Origin: CBDUMN01 sp965368335
Lineage (GTDB): Bacteria > Pseudomonadota > Alphaproteobacteria > Rhodospirillales > JAPHRK01
Assembly (NCBI GenBank): GCA_965368335.1
Contig: CBDUMN010000027.1
Span: 1 to 38,638 of the forward strand
Reading direction: 5' to 3'
Length of the DNA: 38,638 bases
Shown here: in pieces, positions 29,957 through 38,638 of the stretch
Layout of the letters: each line of letters starts with the position of its first letter
Numbering within the stretch: the first letter of the stretch is position 1
Program-made: the position numbers and the translations under genes
Notes under the pieces: generated by a model
What the model was told of the DNA's origin: nothing
What the model saw: the letters and a program-made list of their open reading frames with translations, nothing else
Database searches by the model: none

Positions 29957-32197
29957 TTAGCGGCCGATGGGGGCGTCGGCGGGGGTGTTGAGGGGGATGA
30001 TGCGGTCGGTGGGGAGGGTGACGGTGATGGTGGTGCCTTCGCCGACGGTGCTTTCCAGCTTAAGTTCGCCGCCGTGCAGTTCGACCAGGGATCGGGAGAT
30101 GTAGAGGCCGAGGCCGTTGCCTTCCTGGGGTGAGTTGTGCATGTCGCCGGACTGGAAGAAGGGGCGCATAACCAGCGGGATGTCCTCGGCTTCGATCCCC
30201 TTTCCGGTATCGCTGAAGGTCAGGGCGGCGTTGCCGTCGCCGGTAATTTCTGCGGCGAAGCGGACAGTTCCGCCGGGCGGTGTAAACTTGACGCTGTTGG
30301 TCAGTAGGTTGAGGGCGATTTGTTTGAGCCGCAATCCGTCGGCCCGGAGGCAGGGGAAGGTTTCGGGAATATCAATCTCGAAGGTGAGCCTTCCTTCTTT
30401 GATCCTTTGATCGAGAATGGTGCTGCAAGATTGAATGACCTCGGCCAGGTCGACCGTTTCGTCGTGGAAATCCATCTTGCCGGATTCGATTTTCGAGACA
30501 TCGAGAATATCACCGATAATGCCGAGAAGATGGGTGCCCGAGGTGTTGATGTCGGTGGCGTAATCCAAATAGGCGGGAGTGCCGATCGGGCCGAGCATTT
30601 CATCCCGGATGATATCGGAAAAACCGATGATGGCGTTTAGGGGCGTGCGTAGCTCGTGGCTCATGTTGGCGAGGAACGTACTCTTGGCCCGGTTGGCCAG
30701 TTCGGCTTCCTCTTTGGCGGCGATCAACGTGCTGGCGAGGTTCTTTTCTTTGGTGATATCGCGGGCGGCGCCGACCATGCGGACGACTTTTCCGTTTTTA
30801 TCTCGTTCGAAGGCGCAGTCCATGTGGAGCCAACATAGGTCTTCGTGATTGTTTCCGCGCATGAAACGGTATTCCAGTTGGATCGGTTCTCCGGATTTGA
30901 TGCCGCTGATGATGGTGCTGCGGAATAGTCGTTTATCCGGGGCGAAAATGCCGCTGAAGAACCACTCAGGTGTCGGTTGGCCGACGGATGGGTCGCGGCC
31001 CAAGAGCTTGACGCCTTCTTCGTTGGTAATGATGACACCGGTTTCAAGGTCCCATTCCCAATGGACCAGATGGGCGACCTTCTGGGCGCGCTCGAGTCGG
31101 GAGGCGGTGGCCTTAATCGCTCGTTCCGCCTCGATGCGGGGGGAGATGTCATGGACAATGGCGCTGAAAAACTTTTTGCCACCCTGTCGCCATGAGCCGA
31201 GCGAAATCTCGATGGGAAACTCATGCCGATCTTTGGCCATGCCGACGGCCTCGATGGCTTGGCCGAAGAGTTGCGGCGTTTTACTGGCCAGAGCCTGGGT
31301 GAACGTTTCGTCGTAGAGTTCTCTGTGCCGCTTGGGGACGAGACGGTTGGCGTCCATGCCGATGGCGTCTTCCTCGCTATAGCCGAAAAACCGTTCGGCC
31401 GCCGGATTCCAAGAGATGATCTGGCTGTTTTCATCGACGGCGATGATCATGGCGAGTTGAGAGGAGTCCGTAATAGAGCGGAAGCGGTCCTCGCTGCCCC
31501 GCAGGTCGAAGCTCTGCTTGAAAATGGTCCCGATATATTTGTTGAGCTGACGGACCAAAGGCTGAAAGACCGCCATCCATGAGGCGAAAAGGGCTCCCAG
31601 GATGGCGATTAGGCTGAGCGCCTGATAAATCCCGAGATTTTCAAACCGGCTTTTATTCTCTTCTTCGTAACGCTCGACCACCGTATTGAGGTCGACCAGA
31701 AGTCGATCATCGTTGAAGGCGAAGAAGGCTTTCTTGCGTTTCTCCAGTTGGTCGGCATTCAGGCCTTCCTCGGAAAGCGGCCGGGCCAGGGAGAGATAAG
31801 CCCTGACGTCTCTGTCCAGATGCAGTTCGGGGCCGAAATACATCGTCTGCAGCATCTTGGATGTAAGGGGTTGAATCCCCTGAAGCGGGTCACCTTGAGT
31901 GAGAGCTTCGTGGGATTTTTGCATCAGGTTGACGGCGTTAATGAATTGGTGTCGGAGCGCCTGGGCCTCTTCTTCATCCAGACTCTGTTCAGGAGGAGTC
32001 AGTCTTGTGGCGAGAAGGGAAATTCGTTGGCTCAGCATGCGCTGACGGCCCGCTACGTTGATTTCCGTGGCGCTGCTTGTTTGACCGACAATGAAGAATT
32101 CCTGAATGGCGTAGCTGGTGATCGACAATGCGGCCAGAAGGAATAGCACCGCCTTGAACCGGGTTCCGATATTGCCGATTGCGTTTCTTTTGCCCAT
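29957..32197 (-). CDS. PilJ-type sensor histidine kinase with two PAS domains
   Basis: 746 residues, GAGGG before the ATG. Order: membrane helix (about 16-34), periplasmic PilJ-type helical domain with A-G-R-Q-R-M-L-S-Q-R-I (49-59) as its hallmark, second membrane helix (about 190-212), PAS (about 235-350), PAS with PAC (about 375-490), HisKA with phospho-acceptor His near 514 in M-S-H-E-L-R-T-P-L-N-A, and an HATPase with N-L-L-T-N-S-V-K-F-T-P, D-T-G-K-G-I and G-L-G-L-Y motifs. No receiver domain is fused, and no response regulator is adjacent. The PilJ-type domain occurs in nitrate/nitrite sensors and type IV pilus transducers; the ligand here is unknown. An FNR-type box lies 136 bases upstream. 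Confidence 0.92.
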   Translation of the reverse strand: MGKRNAIGNIGTRFKAVLFLLAALSITSYAIQEFFIVGQTSSATEINVAGRQRMLSQRISLLATRLTPPEQSLDEEEAQALRHQFINAVNLMQKSHEALTQGDPLQGIQPLTSKMLQTMYFGPELHLDRDVRAYLSLARPLSEEGLNADQLEKRKKAFFAFNDDRLLVDLNTVVERYEEENKSRFENLGIYQALSLIAILGALFASWMAVFQPLVRQLNKYIGTIFKQSFDLRGSEDRFRSITDSSQLAMIIAVDENSQIISWNPAAERFFGYSEEDAIGMDANRLVPKRHRELYDETFTQALASKTPQLFGQAIEAVGMAKDRHEFPIEISLGSWRQGGKKFFSAIVHDISPRIEAERAIKATASRLERAQKVAHLVHWEWDLETGVIITNEEGVKLLGRDPSVGQPTPEWFFSGIFAPDKRLFRSTIISGIKSGEPIQLEYRFMRGNNHEDLCWLHMDCAFERDKNGKVVRMVGAARDITKEKNLASTLIAAKEEAELANRAKSTFLANMSHELRTPLNAIIGFSDIIRDEMLGPIGTPAYLDYATDINTSGTHLLGIIGDILDVSKIESGKMDFHDETVDLAEVIQSCSTILDQRIKEGRLTFEIDIPETFPCLRADGLRLKQIALNLLTNSVKFTPPGGTVRFAAEITGDGNAALTFSDTGKGIEAEDIPLVMRPFFQSGDMHNSPQEGNGLGLYISRSLVELHGGELKLESTVGEGTTITVTLPTDRIIPLNTPADAPIGR

Positions 32198-32228
32198 GCT
32201 ACCCTCTAAAACGCAAGCCCACCTGCGT

Positions 32229-32254
32229 AAGCCCTTGGTTTGCAGGGCTTTTCT
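32229..32254 (+). terminator. Hairpin in the kinase leader
   Basis: AAGCCCT (32229-32235) pairs with AGGGCTT (32244-32250), followed by TTCT on the plus strand. For the minus-strand kinase transcript it is a leader hairpin without a U-run. Confidence 0.35.
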
Positions 32255-32332
32255 GAATTTATTTTAATTATGGAAAAGTTGACCATAGCTTTTAGGCTAA
32301 AGGAACAACTTTAATCAACTAAAGTCTAAAGA

Positions 32333-32346
32333 TTGATCTTGATCAA
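32333..32346. promoter_or_regulatory. FNR/FixK-type box TTGAT-CTTG-ATCAA
   Basis: A perfect match to the FNR-family consensus TTGAT-N4-ATCAA, 136 bases upstream of the sensor kinase start (minus strand) and immediately after the recQ stop. Location favours control of the kinase. Confidence 0.6.
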
Positions 32347-32350
32347 TTTT

Positions 32351-34171
32351 CTAGGCTTCGCCCATTTCGGTGAGGGCGGTCTGGATTTCCTCGATGAAAG
32401 TTTCGCCCAGGTCATCGAGTTTCTTTGCGCCGACGCCGTGAATTTGGCCGAATGCGGCAAGGGTGGTCGGGGCTTTGCGGGCCATGTCGATCAGGGCCCG
32501 ATCGGGAAAGATGACATAGGCCGGGACACTGCGTTCCTGGGCCAGTGAGAGGCGGAGGTCCTTGAGCTTAAGGAGGAGATCGAACTCCCGTGGGGCTAGC
32601 GGTGTTTCGTCTTCCGCCTGGGGCGCCTTGCTCTGGGAACGGGTTTTGGGCCGACGTTTAACGGTGTCGAGCCGATACTGAAACGCGCCTTCGCCCTGCA
32701 TTAAGGCGTTGCCGCGTTCCGTCAGGGAGAGGCCGCCGTGACCGGCGATATCCAGCTGCAAAAGGCCTGCCGCGACCATCTGTCGGACGACGGAGCGCCA
32801 GCCGTCTTTGCTGATCTCTGCGCCCTTCCCATATGAGGATAGATCGCCATGGCCGAATTTGCGGATTTTCTCCGTATCCGCACCCCGCAGAATATCGATG
32901 AGGTGGGCTGCGCCGAAGACTTGCCCCGTCTGCATACAGGCCGATAGAAGATGCTGTGCGGCTTCTGTTCCATCGGCCATTTCGGGCGGATCGAGGCAGC
33001 AATCGCAATTCCCGCAGGGTTCGGAAGCTTCGCCGAAGTAGGCCAGCAGGGCTTGGCGGCGGCAGGCAGGGCTTTCGCAATAGGCGATCAGGGCGTCGAG
33101 GCGTTTGTGTTCCCGCCGCTTATGGTCGGTGCTGGCGTTCTCCTGCTCGATGAACTGGCGGCGCATCCGCAGGTCGTCCAGTCCATAGAGCATTTGGGCG
33201 GTGGCGGGCAGCCCGTCCCGTCCGGCCCGGCCGATTTCCTGATAGTATGCTTCGACCGATCCGGGCATGTCCGTGTGGACGACAAACCGCACGTCCGGTT
33301 TGTCGATGCCCATCCCGAAGGCAATGGTGGCGACCACGACAACGCCGGGTTCGGTCATGAAGATGTCTTGGTGGCGGGTTCGGTCCGTTTTGTCCATTCC
33401 TGCATGATAGGGCAGGGCGTTGACGCCGTTTTCGGCGAGGAAGTTAGCTGTCTTTTCGGTTTTGTCGCGGGATAGGCAATAGACGATCCCGCTTTCGCCC
33501 TGATGTTCCGCGATGGCGGCGAGCAGTTGTTTTTTCCAGTCTCGACGCATCTCGACGCTGAGCTTGATATTGGGGCGGTCGAAGCCGGAGACGAAAGTGC
33601 GGCCCCGGCCGCCAAACAGCTTATCGGCGATATCCTCACGGGTGGCGGCGTCGGCGGTGGCGGTCAGAGCGGCGATGGGGACACCGGGGAAGCGCTCTTT
33701 CAAGACCTGAAGGGCTTCGTACTCGGGCCGGAAGGCCGGTCCCCATTTGGAAACGCAATGGGCTTCGTCGATGGCGAAGAGAGAAATCGGCAGCTTGCTG
33801 AGCGCGGTCAGCATGCGTTCGGTCATCAACCGTTCGGGCGCCATATAGAGCAACCGGGTCTCTCCGGCGGCGGCGCGCTTCCAGGCGGCCACATTGTCCG
33901 GGCGCTCGCGAGACGAATTGATGGCGTCGGCGGCGACGCCCGCCAGTTTAAGCGCCGCCACTTGATCTTCCATCAGGGCGACCAAGGGCGAGACCACGAT
34001 GGTCAACCCGCCTTTGACCAGGGCGGGGATTTGGAAACACATGGATTTGCCCGCCCCGGTCGGCATCACGGCCAGAACGTTCTCATCGGCCATCAGCGTC
34101 TCGACGATTTCTTGTTGGCCGCGACGAAAACCGTTGAAACCGAATACATTTTTTAGTGTGTCGAGCGGCAT
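32351..34171 (-). CDS. recQ: ATP-dependent DNA helicase RecQ
   Basis: 606 residues. Walker A M-P-T-G-A-G-K-S (Lys42), D-E-A-H (134-137), helicase C domain with H-T-D-M-P-G-S and Q-E-I-G-R-A-G-R-D-G, a zinc-binding cluster with four cysteines (C-E-S-P-A-C near 375, C-G-N-C-D-C-C near 396), winged helix, and an HRDC domain at the end (about 520-600). Known role: 3'-5' helicase in recombination and fork repair. Oddity: the aromatic-rich loop reads C-V-S-K-W-G-P-A-F-R-P rather than the usual C-[IV]-S-Q-W-G-H-D-F-R-P. It starts 2 bases after the DUF188 gene and is probably co-transcribed with it. Confidence 0.95.
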   Translation of the reverse strand: MPLDTLKNVFGFNGFRRGQQEIVETLMADENVLAVMPTGAGKSMCFQIPALVKGGLTIVVSPLVALMEDQVAALKLAGVAADAINSSRERPDNVAAWKRAAAGETRLLYMAPERLMTERMLTALSKLPISLFAIDEAHCVSKWGPAFRPEYEALQVLKERFPGVPIAALTATADAATREDIADKLFGGRGRTFVSGFDRPNIKLSVEMRRDWKKQLLAAIAEHQGESGIVYCLSRDKTEKTANFLAENGVNALPYHAGMDKTDRTRHQDIFMTEPGVVVVATIAFGMGIDKPDVRFVVHTDMPGSVEAYYQEIGRAGRDGLPATAQMLYGLDDLRMRRQFIEQENASTDHKRREHKRLDALIAYCESPACRRQALLAYFGEASEPCGNCDCCLDPPEMADGTEAAQHLLSACMQTGQVFGAAHLIDILRGADTEKIRKFGHGDLSSYGKGAEISKDGWRSVVRQMVAAGLLQLDIAGHGGLSLTERGNALMQGEGAFQYRLDTVKRRPKTRSQSKAPQAEDETPLAPREFDLLLKLKDLRLSLAQERSVPAYVIFPDRALIDMARKAPTTLAAFGQIHGVGAKKLDDLGETFIEEIQTALTEMGEA

Positions 34172-34173
34172 GG

Positions 34174-34623
34174 TCAGGCTCTTTTTGCCGCCTGCACGGC
34201 GTTTTCCAGGGCCTGTAGAAAGGACGAGCGGTCCTGTTTGCTGAAGGGCGCATTGCCGCCGCTCACCTCGCCCGCATCGCGCAAATCCTTCATCAGGTCG
34301 CGCATCGCCAGCGCCATGCCGATACTTTCTTCGGTAAACGGTTTGCCATTCATGTTGAGGACGGCGGCTCCTTTTTTGAGGCAGCGGTCGGCCAACGGAA
34401 TGTCGGCCGTGACGGCGATGTCGGTTTCGGAGATGTTTTCGGCGATCCAGTCATCCGCCGCATCGGGGCCCTCGGGCACCACCACCTTATTGATCCAGGG
34501 CGCATCGATAAGGCGCATCCACTGGTTGGACACCACATGAACCCGAAGCTTGTGCCGTCCCGCGACTTTCAGAACCTCGTCCTTTACCGGGCAGGCGTCG
34601 GCGTCCACATAAATCTCGACCAT
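34174..34623 (-). CDS. YaiI/YqxD family protein (DUF188)
   Basis: 149 residues from the ATG at 34623, giving the family-typical start M-V-E-I-Y-V-D-A-D-A-C-P-V-K-D-E. A longer open frame to 34722 overlaps the divergent transporter gene and is not family-like. Further conserved patterns: D-x-A-D-D-W-I, T-A-D-I-P-L-A-D-R-C-L and the central F-T-E-E-S-I-G. Pattern of acidic residues resembles PIN-like nucleases, but function is not established. It lies directly upstream of recQ. Confidence 0.92.
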   Translation of the reverse strand: MVEIYVDADACPVKDEVLKVAGRHKLRVHVVSNQWMRLIDAPWINKVVVPEGPDAADDWIAENISETDIAVTADIPLADRCLKKGAAVLNMNGKPFTEESIGMALAMRDLMKDLRDAGEVSGGNAPFSKQDRSSFLQALENAVQAAKRA

Positions 34624-34700
34624 TGATTGGCGTTCGTCCTTGATTGGAATCGATAGGACGGCCACTTTAAAAGACGGCATCTTTAAGGGGAAGAGGGGCG

Positions 34701-35561
34701 ATGAAAATTCCTCCCGTGACATTGGCCGCCATCTGGATGGGCGGGGCGCTGGTTTCGTTTATGGCCATGGCCGTGGCGGGCCGCGAGTTGGCCGGACAAC
34801 TGAGCACCTTCCAAATTCTGTTTTTTCGTTCGCTGGTCGGTGTGGTTGTCATTGGGACTTTGGCCTGGCGGGCTGGTCTGGAGGCGATCAGGCCCCACAG
34901 TTTCGGCGTCCATCTGGTTCGCAACGCGGCTCACTTCGTCGGTCAGGCTGGCTGGTTTTACGGAATCGCCTTTATCCCTTTGGCCGAGGTCTTCGCCATT
35001 GAGTTCACCACGCCGGTCTGGACGGCCATTCTGGCGGTTTTTTTGCTGGGTGAAAAACTGACCCGCCCGAGAGTGACGGCGATTGCCCTCGGGTTTTTCG
35101 GTATCCTGATTATTCTTCGGCCTGGCCTTGAGATTATCAGTCCTGCGGCCTTTGCTGTCTTGGTCGGAGCCTTGGGATATGCGACCTCACATACGTTGAC
35201 GAAGCGCCTGACAAGGGACAATGGGCCGCTGGCCATCCTTTTTTATATGACCCTCATTCAGCTTCCCATGGGGTTGGTTCCTTCACTAACCGACTGGGCT
35301 TGGCCGGTGGGGCTGCATGGATGGTTCTGGGTCTGTATCGTTGGCGTCACGGCCATGACGGCGCATTTTTCCATGGTCAAAGCCTTCGCGCAGGCCGATG
35401 CGACCGTGGTCGTGCCCATGGATTTCATGCGGCTGCCTTTGATCGCGCTCGTTGGATTCATGCTCTATGCCGAGGTTGTCGATATCTGGTTGCTCGTTGG
35501 GGCGGGGTTCATCCTGGTGGGCAACCTGATCAATCTGCGAGCCGAAAAGGCCGCCACCTGA
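34701..35561 (+). CDS. EamA-family (DMT) transporter
   Basis: 286 residues with GAGGGG before the ATG. Ten predicted membrane helices in two five-helix EamA repeats (about 8-140 and 150-280). Motifs such as F-T-T-P-V-W-T-A-I-L-A and the second-repeat counterpart P-M-D-F-M-R-L-P-L-I-A are typical. Family members export or import small metabolites, amino acids or drugs; substrate not deducible here. Divergent from the DUF188-recQ pair with a 77-base gap. No terminator is evident after it. Confidence 0.9.
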   Translation: MKIPPVTLAAIWMGGALVSFMAMAVAGRELAGQLSTFQILFFRSLVGVVVIGTLAWRAGLEAIRPHSFGVHLVRNAAHFVGQAGWFYGIAFIPLAEVFAIEFTTPVWTAILAVFLLGEKLTRPRVTAIALGFFGILIILRPGLEIISPAAFAVLVGALGYATSHTLTKRLTRDNGPLAILFYMTLIQLPMGLVPSLTDWAWPVGLHGWFWVCIVGVTAMTAHFSMVKAFAQADATVVVPMDFMRLPLIALVGFMLYAEVVDIWLLVGAGFILVGNLINLRAEKAAT

Positions 35562-35665
35562 AATAGGCGCTATAATATTGTTCGCCCCTCAACCAGTTGA
35601 TTTGAGCCGCACAAAAGGTTTTAGTGTCGCCAGATGACAATTTTTGCCGGAAAGGCTCGAGTACC

Positions 35666-36319
35666 ATGAAGTTTTTTGTCGATACCGCCGATGTAGAAGA
35701 AATCCGCAAACTCAATGACCTGGGACTGGTCGATGGCGTGACCACGAATCCCTCTTTGGTCGCCAAGTCGGGGCGCGATTTCGCCGAGGTGGTCAAGGAG
35801 ATTTGCTCGTTCATCGATGGGCCGGTGAGCGCCGAGGTTACGGCGACCGATTTCGACGGAATGATGGCCGAAGCTCGCGAGTTGGTGAAAATTGCCGATA
35901 ACGTTGCGATTAAAGTGCCTCTCACCGAAGCGGGGATCAAGACCTGCAAAGCGCTTTCGGATGACGGCATCAAGGTCAATGTGACCCTGTGTTTTTCTGC
36001 GGCCCAGGCTATTTTAGCGGCCAAGGCTGGCGCGGCCTATATTTCGCCGTTCGTCGGGCGGCTGGACGATATCGGCCAGGATGGCCTTGTCCTGATTGAG
36101 GAAATCGTCACCATTTACGGGGCTTATGATTTCGATACCGAAGTGTTGGTCGCCTCGGTTCGCCATCCCATTCATGTGGTTGATTCAGCCAAGATGGGGG
36201 CCGATGTGGCGACTGTTCCGCCGAAGGTTCTGTGGCAAATGTTCAAGCACCCGCTGACCGACAAGGGGCTTGAAGCTTTTCTCGAGGATTGGAAAAAGAC
36301 GGGACAATCCATCCTCTAA
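35666..36319 (+). CDS. tal: Transaldolase / fructose-6-phosphate aldolase family (TalC type)
   Basis: 217 residues, the short MipB/TalC class rather than the roughly 320-residue TalB. Start at 35666 has AAAGG 10 bases upstream; the frame extends to 35624 without such a site. Schiff-base Lys83 in V-A-I-K-V-P-L-T; other hallmarks are G-V-T-T-N-P-S-L, N-V-T-L-C-F-S-A-A-Q-A and the S-P-F-V-G-R-L-D-D motif. Known chemistry: dihydroxyacetone transfer in the pentose phosphate pathway, or F6P aldolase. The key Tyr/Phe that separates these activities was not resolved. A terminator follows. Confidence 0.93.
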   Translation: MKFFVDTADVEEIRKLNDLGLVDGVTTNPSLVAKSGRDFAEVVKEICSFIDGPVSAEVTATDFDGMMAEARELVKIADNVAIKVPLTEAGIKTCKALSDDGIKVNVTLCFSAAQAILAAKAGAAYISPFVGRLDDIGQDGLVLIEEIVTIYGAYDFDTEVLVASVRHPIHVVDSAKMGADVATVPPKVLWQMFKHPLTDKGLEAFLEDWKKTGQSIL

Positions 36320-36340
36320 ATTTTCAACCATAAATTGATG

Positions 36341-36372
36341 AAGGGTCCGCCGTGATTGGCGGGCCTTTTTTG
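36341..36372 (+). terminator. Intrinsic terminator after transaldolase
   Basis: GGTCCGCC pairs with GGCGGGCC (one G-U) around a 6-base loop, followed by six T's. Confidence 0.8.
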
Positions 36373-36419
36373 TGTTTAAAGATTTATGACGGCAATTAAC
36401 TCATTGGTAACGTGAGGCT

Positions 36420-36480
36420 TTGCAGTATTGCGACGTCACTTTATATTGCGTGCAATCCTTTGGGTGGAAGTTTGGATTGC
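36420..36480 (+). promoter_or_regulatory. Promoter region of the chemoreceptor gene
   Basis: TTGCAG (36420-36425), 16-base spacer, TATATT (36442-36447). Downstream lies a 7-bp inverted repeat, GCAATCC (36452-36458) and GGATTGC (36474-36480), which could be an operator. Confidence 0.4.
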
Positions 36481-36555
36481 GCGGATAACAAGAAAAGACG
36501 GGCAGTTCTCAGTAGGAAAAGTATCTAATCCTCTTAAAAAAAAGGAAGGCGAGCG

Positions 36556-38638
36556 ATGGAACCCGCGCCTAAAACAGGATTTTCACTAAAAATAGCTCAT
36601 CGTATCGGTCTGACGTTGGTTGCGCCCTTCGTCGGGCTGTTTGTCTTGGGAGGCATGATTCTCATGGAGCGTCATACGACGGTCAATGAGATGGAAGCTC
36701 TCGTTTCACTTTCGGATTTGGCCGAAAAAGCGAGCGGCTACGTTCATGAGCTGCAAAAAGAACGGGGTATGTCGGCGGGGTTTGTCGCCAGTAAGGGAGA
36801 GAATTTCTCCACGGAGCTGCCCAACCAGAGAGGATTGACAGACAAAGCCAGGAAGGCTTTGGACAAAACCCTGTCGGGCCTTGATATCAAGACTTTTGGC
36901 GCTGAAGTATCGGGCGCGGTTGACGTCGCGATGGCGATGACGGCCGACCTTCCCAATAAACGGGCGGGGGTGCAAAATATCTCGATCACCGTCCCTGAAA
37001 TGGCTCAATACTATACCGGCCAGATCGCCAAGCTTCTGACTATTGTCGAGAAGATGGCGCTGGTGAGCCACGATTCCGATGTCACCAATGGAATCAATGC
37101 CTATCTTGCCGCCCTTCAGGTCAAGGAACGGGCAGGGCTTGAGCGCGCCATGGGGACCGGTGGGTTTTCGGCAGGTAAGTTCAGCCCGGTGATTTATCAG
37201 CAGTTCTTGAAGCTAATTGCGATGCAGGAAACCTATACGGCTCAATTTAAGATTTATGCATCGCAAGAACAGTTCGAGTTCGCCAGCAATGTATTTAGAA
37301 TGCCTGAGGTGGCGGAGGTCGAGCGGTTGCGGAAAATCGCCATCGATAGTCCCTCTACCGGATCGACTGACGGGATAACGGGTGGCCAATTCTTTGCGGC
37401 GATCACCAAAAAAATCGATCTGATCAAAACCATTGAAGACCGAATGGCCGGGGATCTTGTGGCTTTGGCCGAGCGGAAGCGCTCGGAAGCATCGACAACG
37501 TTCAACGTGACCTGGGCGACGGTTCTTGTTTTGCTGGTCGCCTCTGCCGTGATCGGCTTCTTTGTGTCGCGTTTGGTGACCAAGCCTCTGGCCGGTATGG
37601 TCGGGGTGATGGATCGTCTGGCGCAAGGCAATTCGGCGGAAATCCCGGCGCTCAATCGCGGTGATGAAATCGGTGATATCGCACGGTCGCTGACGGCGAT
37701 TCATGACAGTGGCCGACGGGCCCTTCGCATCCGTATCGGCCTCGATAACGCCTCTTCGCCAGCCGTTCTGGTCAATGGTCAGGATGAGGTGGTTTACGCC
37801 AACAAGGCGATGAAGTCGCTGGTTGCCGCAACCGCGGCGGAAGTGTCGTCCCAACTGCCCGGCTTTGCCGCCGGTGACATTGTCGGGACGTCGTTTAGCC
37901 AGTGTCAGAACGCCAAGGAGTTCTCCGGTGGAGGGCTCTCGGCTGTTGGTGGCGAGATGCTGGTCACCATGGAAGCCGGTGGGCGGACGTTCAACCTGAC
38001 GGCCAACCCGGTGTTTAACGACGACAATGAACGGCTCGGCACCTTTGTCGAGTGGGAAGACATTACCCAACGCCTGAGCGTCGAGCAGGAAGTAACCGTG
38101 CTGGTCGAGCAGGCCGCTCAGGGCGATTTCACCGGCCGTCTCGATCCACAAGGCAAAGAAGGTTTCCTTGAAACGCTAGCCGAGGCGATGAACCAGTTGG
38201 TCGGCAACGTCCAGCAGGGTCTGAACGGTGTTATGGCGGTTATTTCAGCCATGGCCAACGGCGACCTGACCAAGCGGATCGAAGGGGACTACAACGGCGT
38301 CTTCGCGACCCTGCAAACGGACGTTAATAACACGGCGGCCCGTTTGGCCGGTATCGTCGGCAACGTGATTGAGTCGACCGATACGGTGAAAGGCGCGGCT
38401 AGCGAAATCGCTCAAGGGTCTTCCGATCTGGCTTCCCGCACCGAGCAACAGGCTTCGAGCCTGGAAGAAGTTTCCGCTTCCATGGAAGAGTTGACTGCGA
38501 CCGTGCGGCAAAATGCCGACAGCGCCCAGCAGGCCAACCAGCTCAGCATCTCGGCTCGCGATACGGCGACCAAGGGGGGCGATATCGTCACCAGCGCCGT
38601 CGACGCCATGGGCAAGATCGAAAGCTCATCCGACCAGA
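36556..38638 (+). CDS. NIT-domain methyl-accepting chemotaxis protein (5' part)
   Basis: 694 codons before the window ends; open at the right edge. Ribosome site AAGGAAGG before the ATG. Order: membrane helix (about 17-36), NIT sensing domain with E-L-Q-K-E-R-G-M-S-A-G-F (65-76) and the second hallmark K-E-R-A-G-L-E-R-A near 190, second membrane helix (about 319-339), HAMP, a PAS-like segment (about 400-510), a second HAMP-like region with G-D-L-T-K-R-I, then the start of the MCP signalling helix with the methylation-type stretch S-R-T-E-Q-Q-A-S-S-L-E-E. NIT domains are known or predicted to sense nitrate/nitrite. The conserved hairpin tip of the signalling domain would lie just past the end. 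Confidence 0.93.
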   Translation, partial: MEPAPKTGFSLKIAHRIGLTLVAPFVGLFVLGGMILMERHTTVNEMEALVSLSDLAEKASGYVHELQKERGMSAGFVASKGENFSTELPNQRGLTDKARKALDKTLSGLDIKTFGAEVSGAVDVAMAMTADLPNKRAGVQNISITVPEMAQYYTGQIAKLLTIVEKMALVSHDSDVTNGINAYLAALQVKERAGLERAMGTGGFSAGKFSPVIYQQFLKLIAMQETYTAQFKIYASQEQFEFASNVFRMPEVAEVERLRKIAIDSPSTGSTDGITGGQFFAAITKKIDLIKTIEDRMAGDLVALAERKRSEASTTFNVTWATVLVLLVASAVIGFFVSRLVTKPLAGMVGVMDRLAQGNSAEIPALNRGDEIGDIARSLTAIHDSGRRALRIRIGLDNASSPAVLVNGQDEVVYANKAMKSLVAATAAEVSSQLPGFAAGDIVGTSFSQCQNAKEFSGGGLSAVGGEMLVTMEAGGRTFNLTANPVFNDDNERLGTFVEWEDITQRLSVEQEVTVLVEQAAQGDFTGRLDPQGKEGFLETLAEAMNQLVGNVQQGLNGVMAVISAMANGDLTKRIEGDYNGVFATLQTDVNNTAARLAGIVGNVIESTDTVKGAASEIAQGSSDLASRTEQQASSLEEVSASMEELTATVRQNADSAQQANQLSISARDTATKGGDIVTSAVDAMGKIESSSDQ

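Noticed and set aside
29788..30133. Plus-strand frames over the IS481-like scar and kinase 3' end
   Set aside because: Gly/Ala/Asp-rich shadows of the kinase gene with no ribosome site.

Overview
This looks like a chromosomal segment of an alphaproteobacterium, probably in or near the Rhodospirillales (Magnetospirillum-like). Supporting signs are the GC-rich coding regions, the gene content (stand-alone TrpB2-type tryptophan synthase beta, DUF1015, an mre-mrd cell-wall cluster, NIT- and PilJ-type sensors, a quinol-dependent NO reductase) and the character of the extragenic repeats. No species call is possible from the sequence alone. Most of the window is housekeeping backbone, and the unusual material lies mainly in regulatory and intergenic DNA and in one AT-richer accessory stretch.

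Layout. 1-5 kb: the 3' end of a DegP/HtrA protease, a TrpB2-like enzyme, a ketoacyl-ACP synthase III homologue and a divergent DUF1015 gene. 5.1-5.8 kb: three very small minus-strand genes, two of them paralogues of each other. 5.9-12.5 kb: serB and miaA (divergent), then the branched-chain amino acid genes ilvB-ilvN and ilvC. A VapBC-type toxin-antitoxin pair and a short IS481-end-like repeat separate ilvN from ilvC. 12.5-15.1 kb: a quinol-type nitric oxide reductase preceded by a complete adenosylcobalamin riboswitch with its own promoter and an intrinsic terminator. 15.2-17.1 kb: leuA behind a Leu-rich leader peptide with mutually exclusive RNA stems. 17.1-17.3 kb: a large nested palindromic element. 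17.4-23.5 kb: mreB, mreC, mreD, PBP2 (mrdA) and rodA (mrdB), interrupted by an antisense STAS-like gene.

23.6-25.3 kb: a benzoate-CoA-ligase-like enzyme and tRNA-Lys(CUU). 25.3-29.95 kb: an accessory-looking region with AT-rich intergenic blocks, a diguanylate cyclase coupled to a small protein, a secreted seven-repeat cysteine protein, two paralogous small unknown proteins, a tiny Lys/His-rich protein and a second IS481-end-like scar. 29.95-38.6 kb: a PilJ-type sensor histidine kinase with an FNR-type box upstream, recQ with a DUF188 gene, an EamA transporter, a transaldolase, and the 5' part of a NIT-domain chemoreceptor that runs off the window.

How the genes fit together. ilvB, ilvN, ilvC and leuA form the valine/leucine supply line, with leuA under apparent leucine attenuation. 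The mre/mrd genes build the elongasome. The NO reductase, the nitrate/nitrite-type (NIT) chemoreceptor and the FNR-like box upstream of the kinase suggest a lifestyle that includes low oxygen and nitrogen oxides. The most notable observation is the cobalamin riboswitch placed directly and solely in front of the NO reductase gene.
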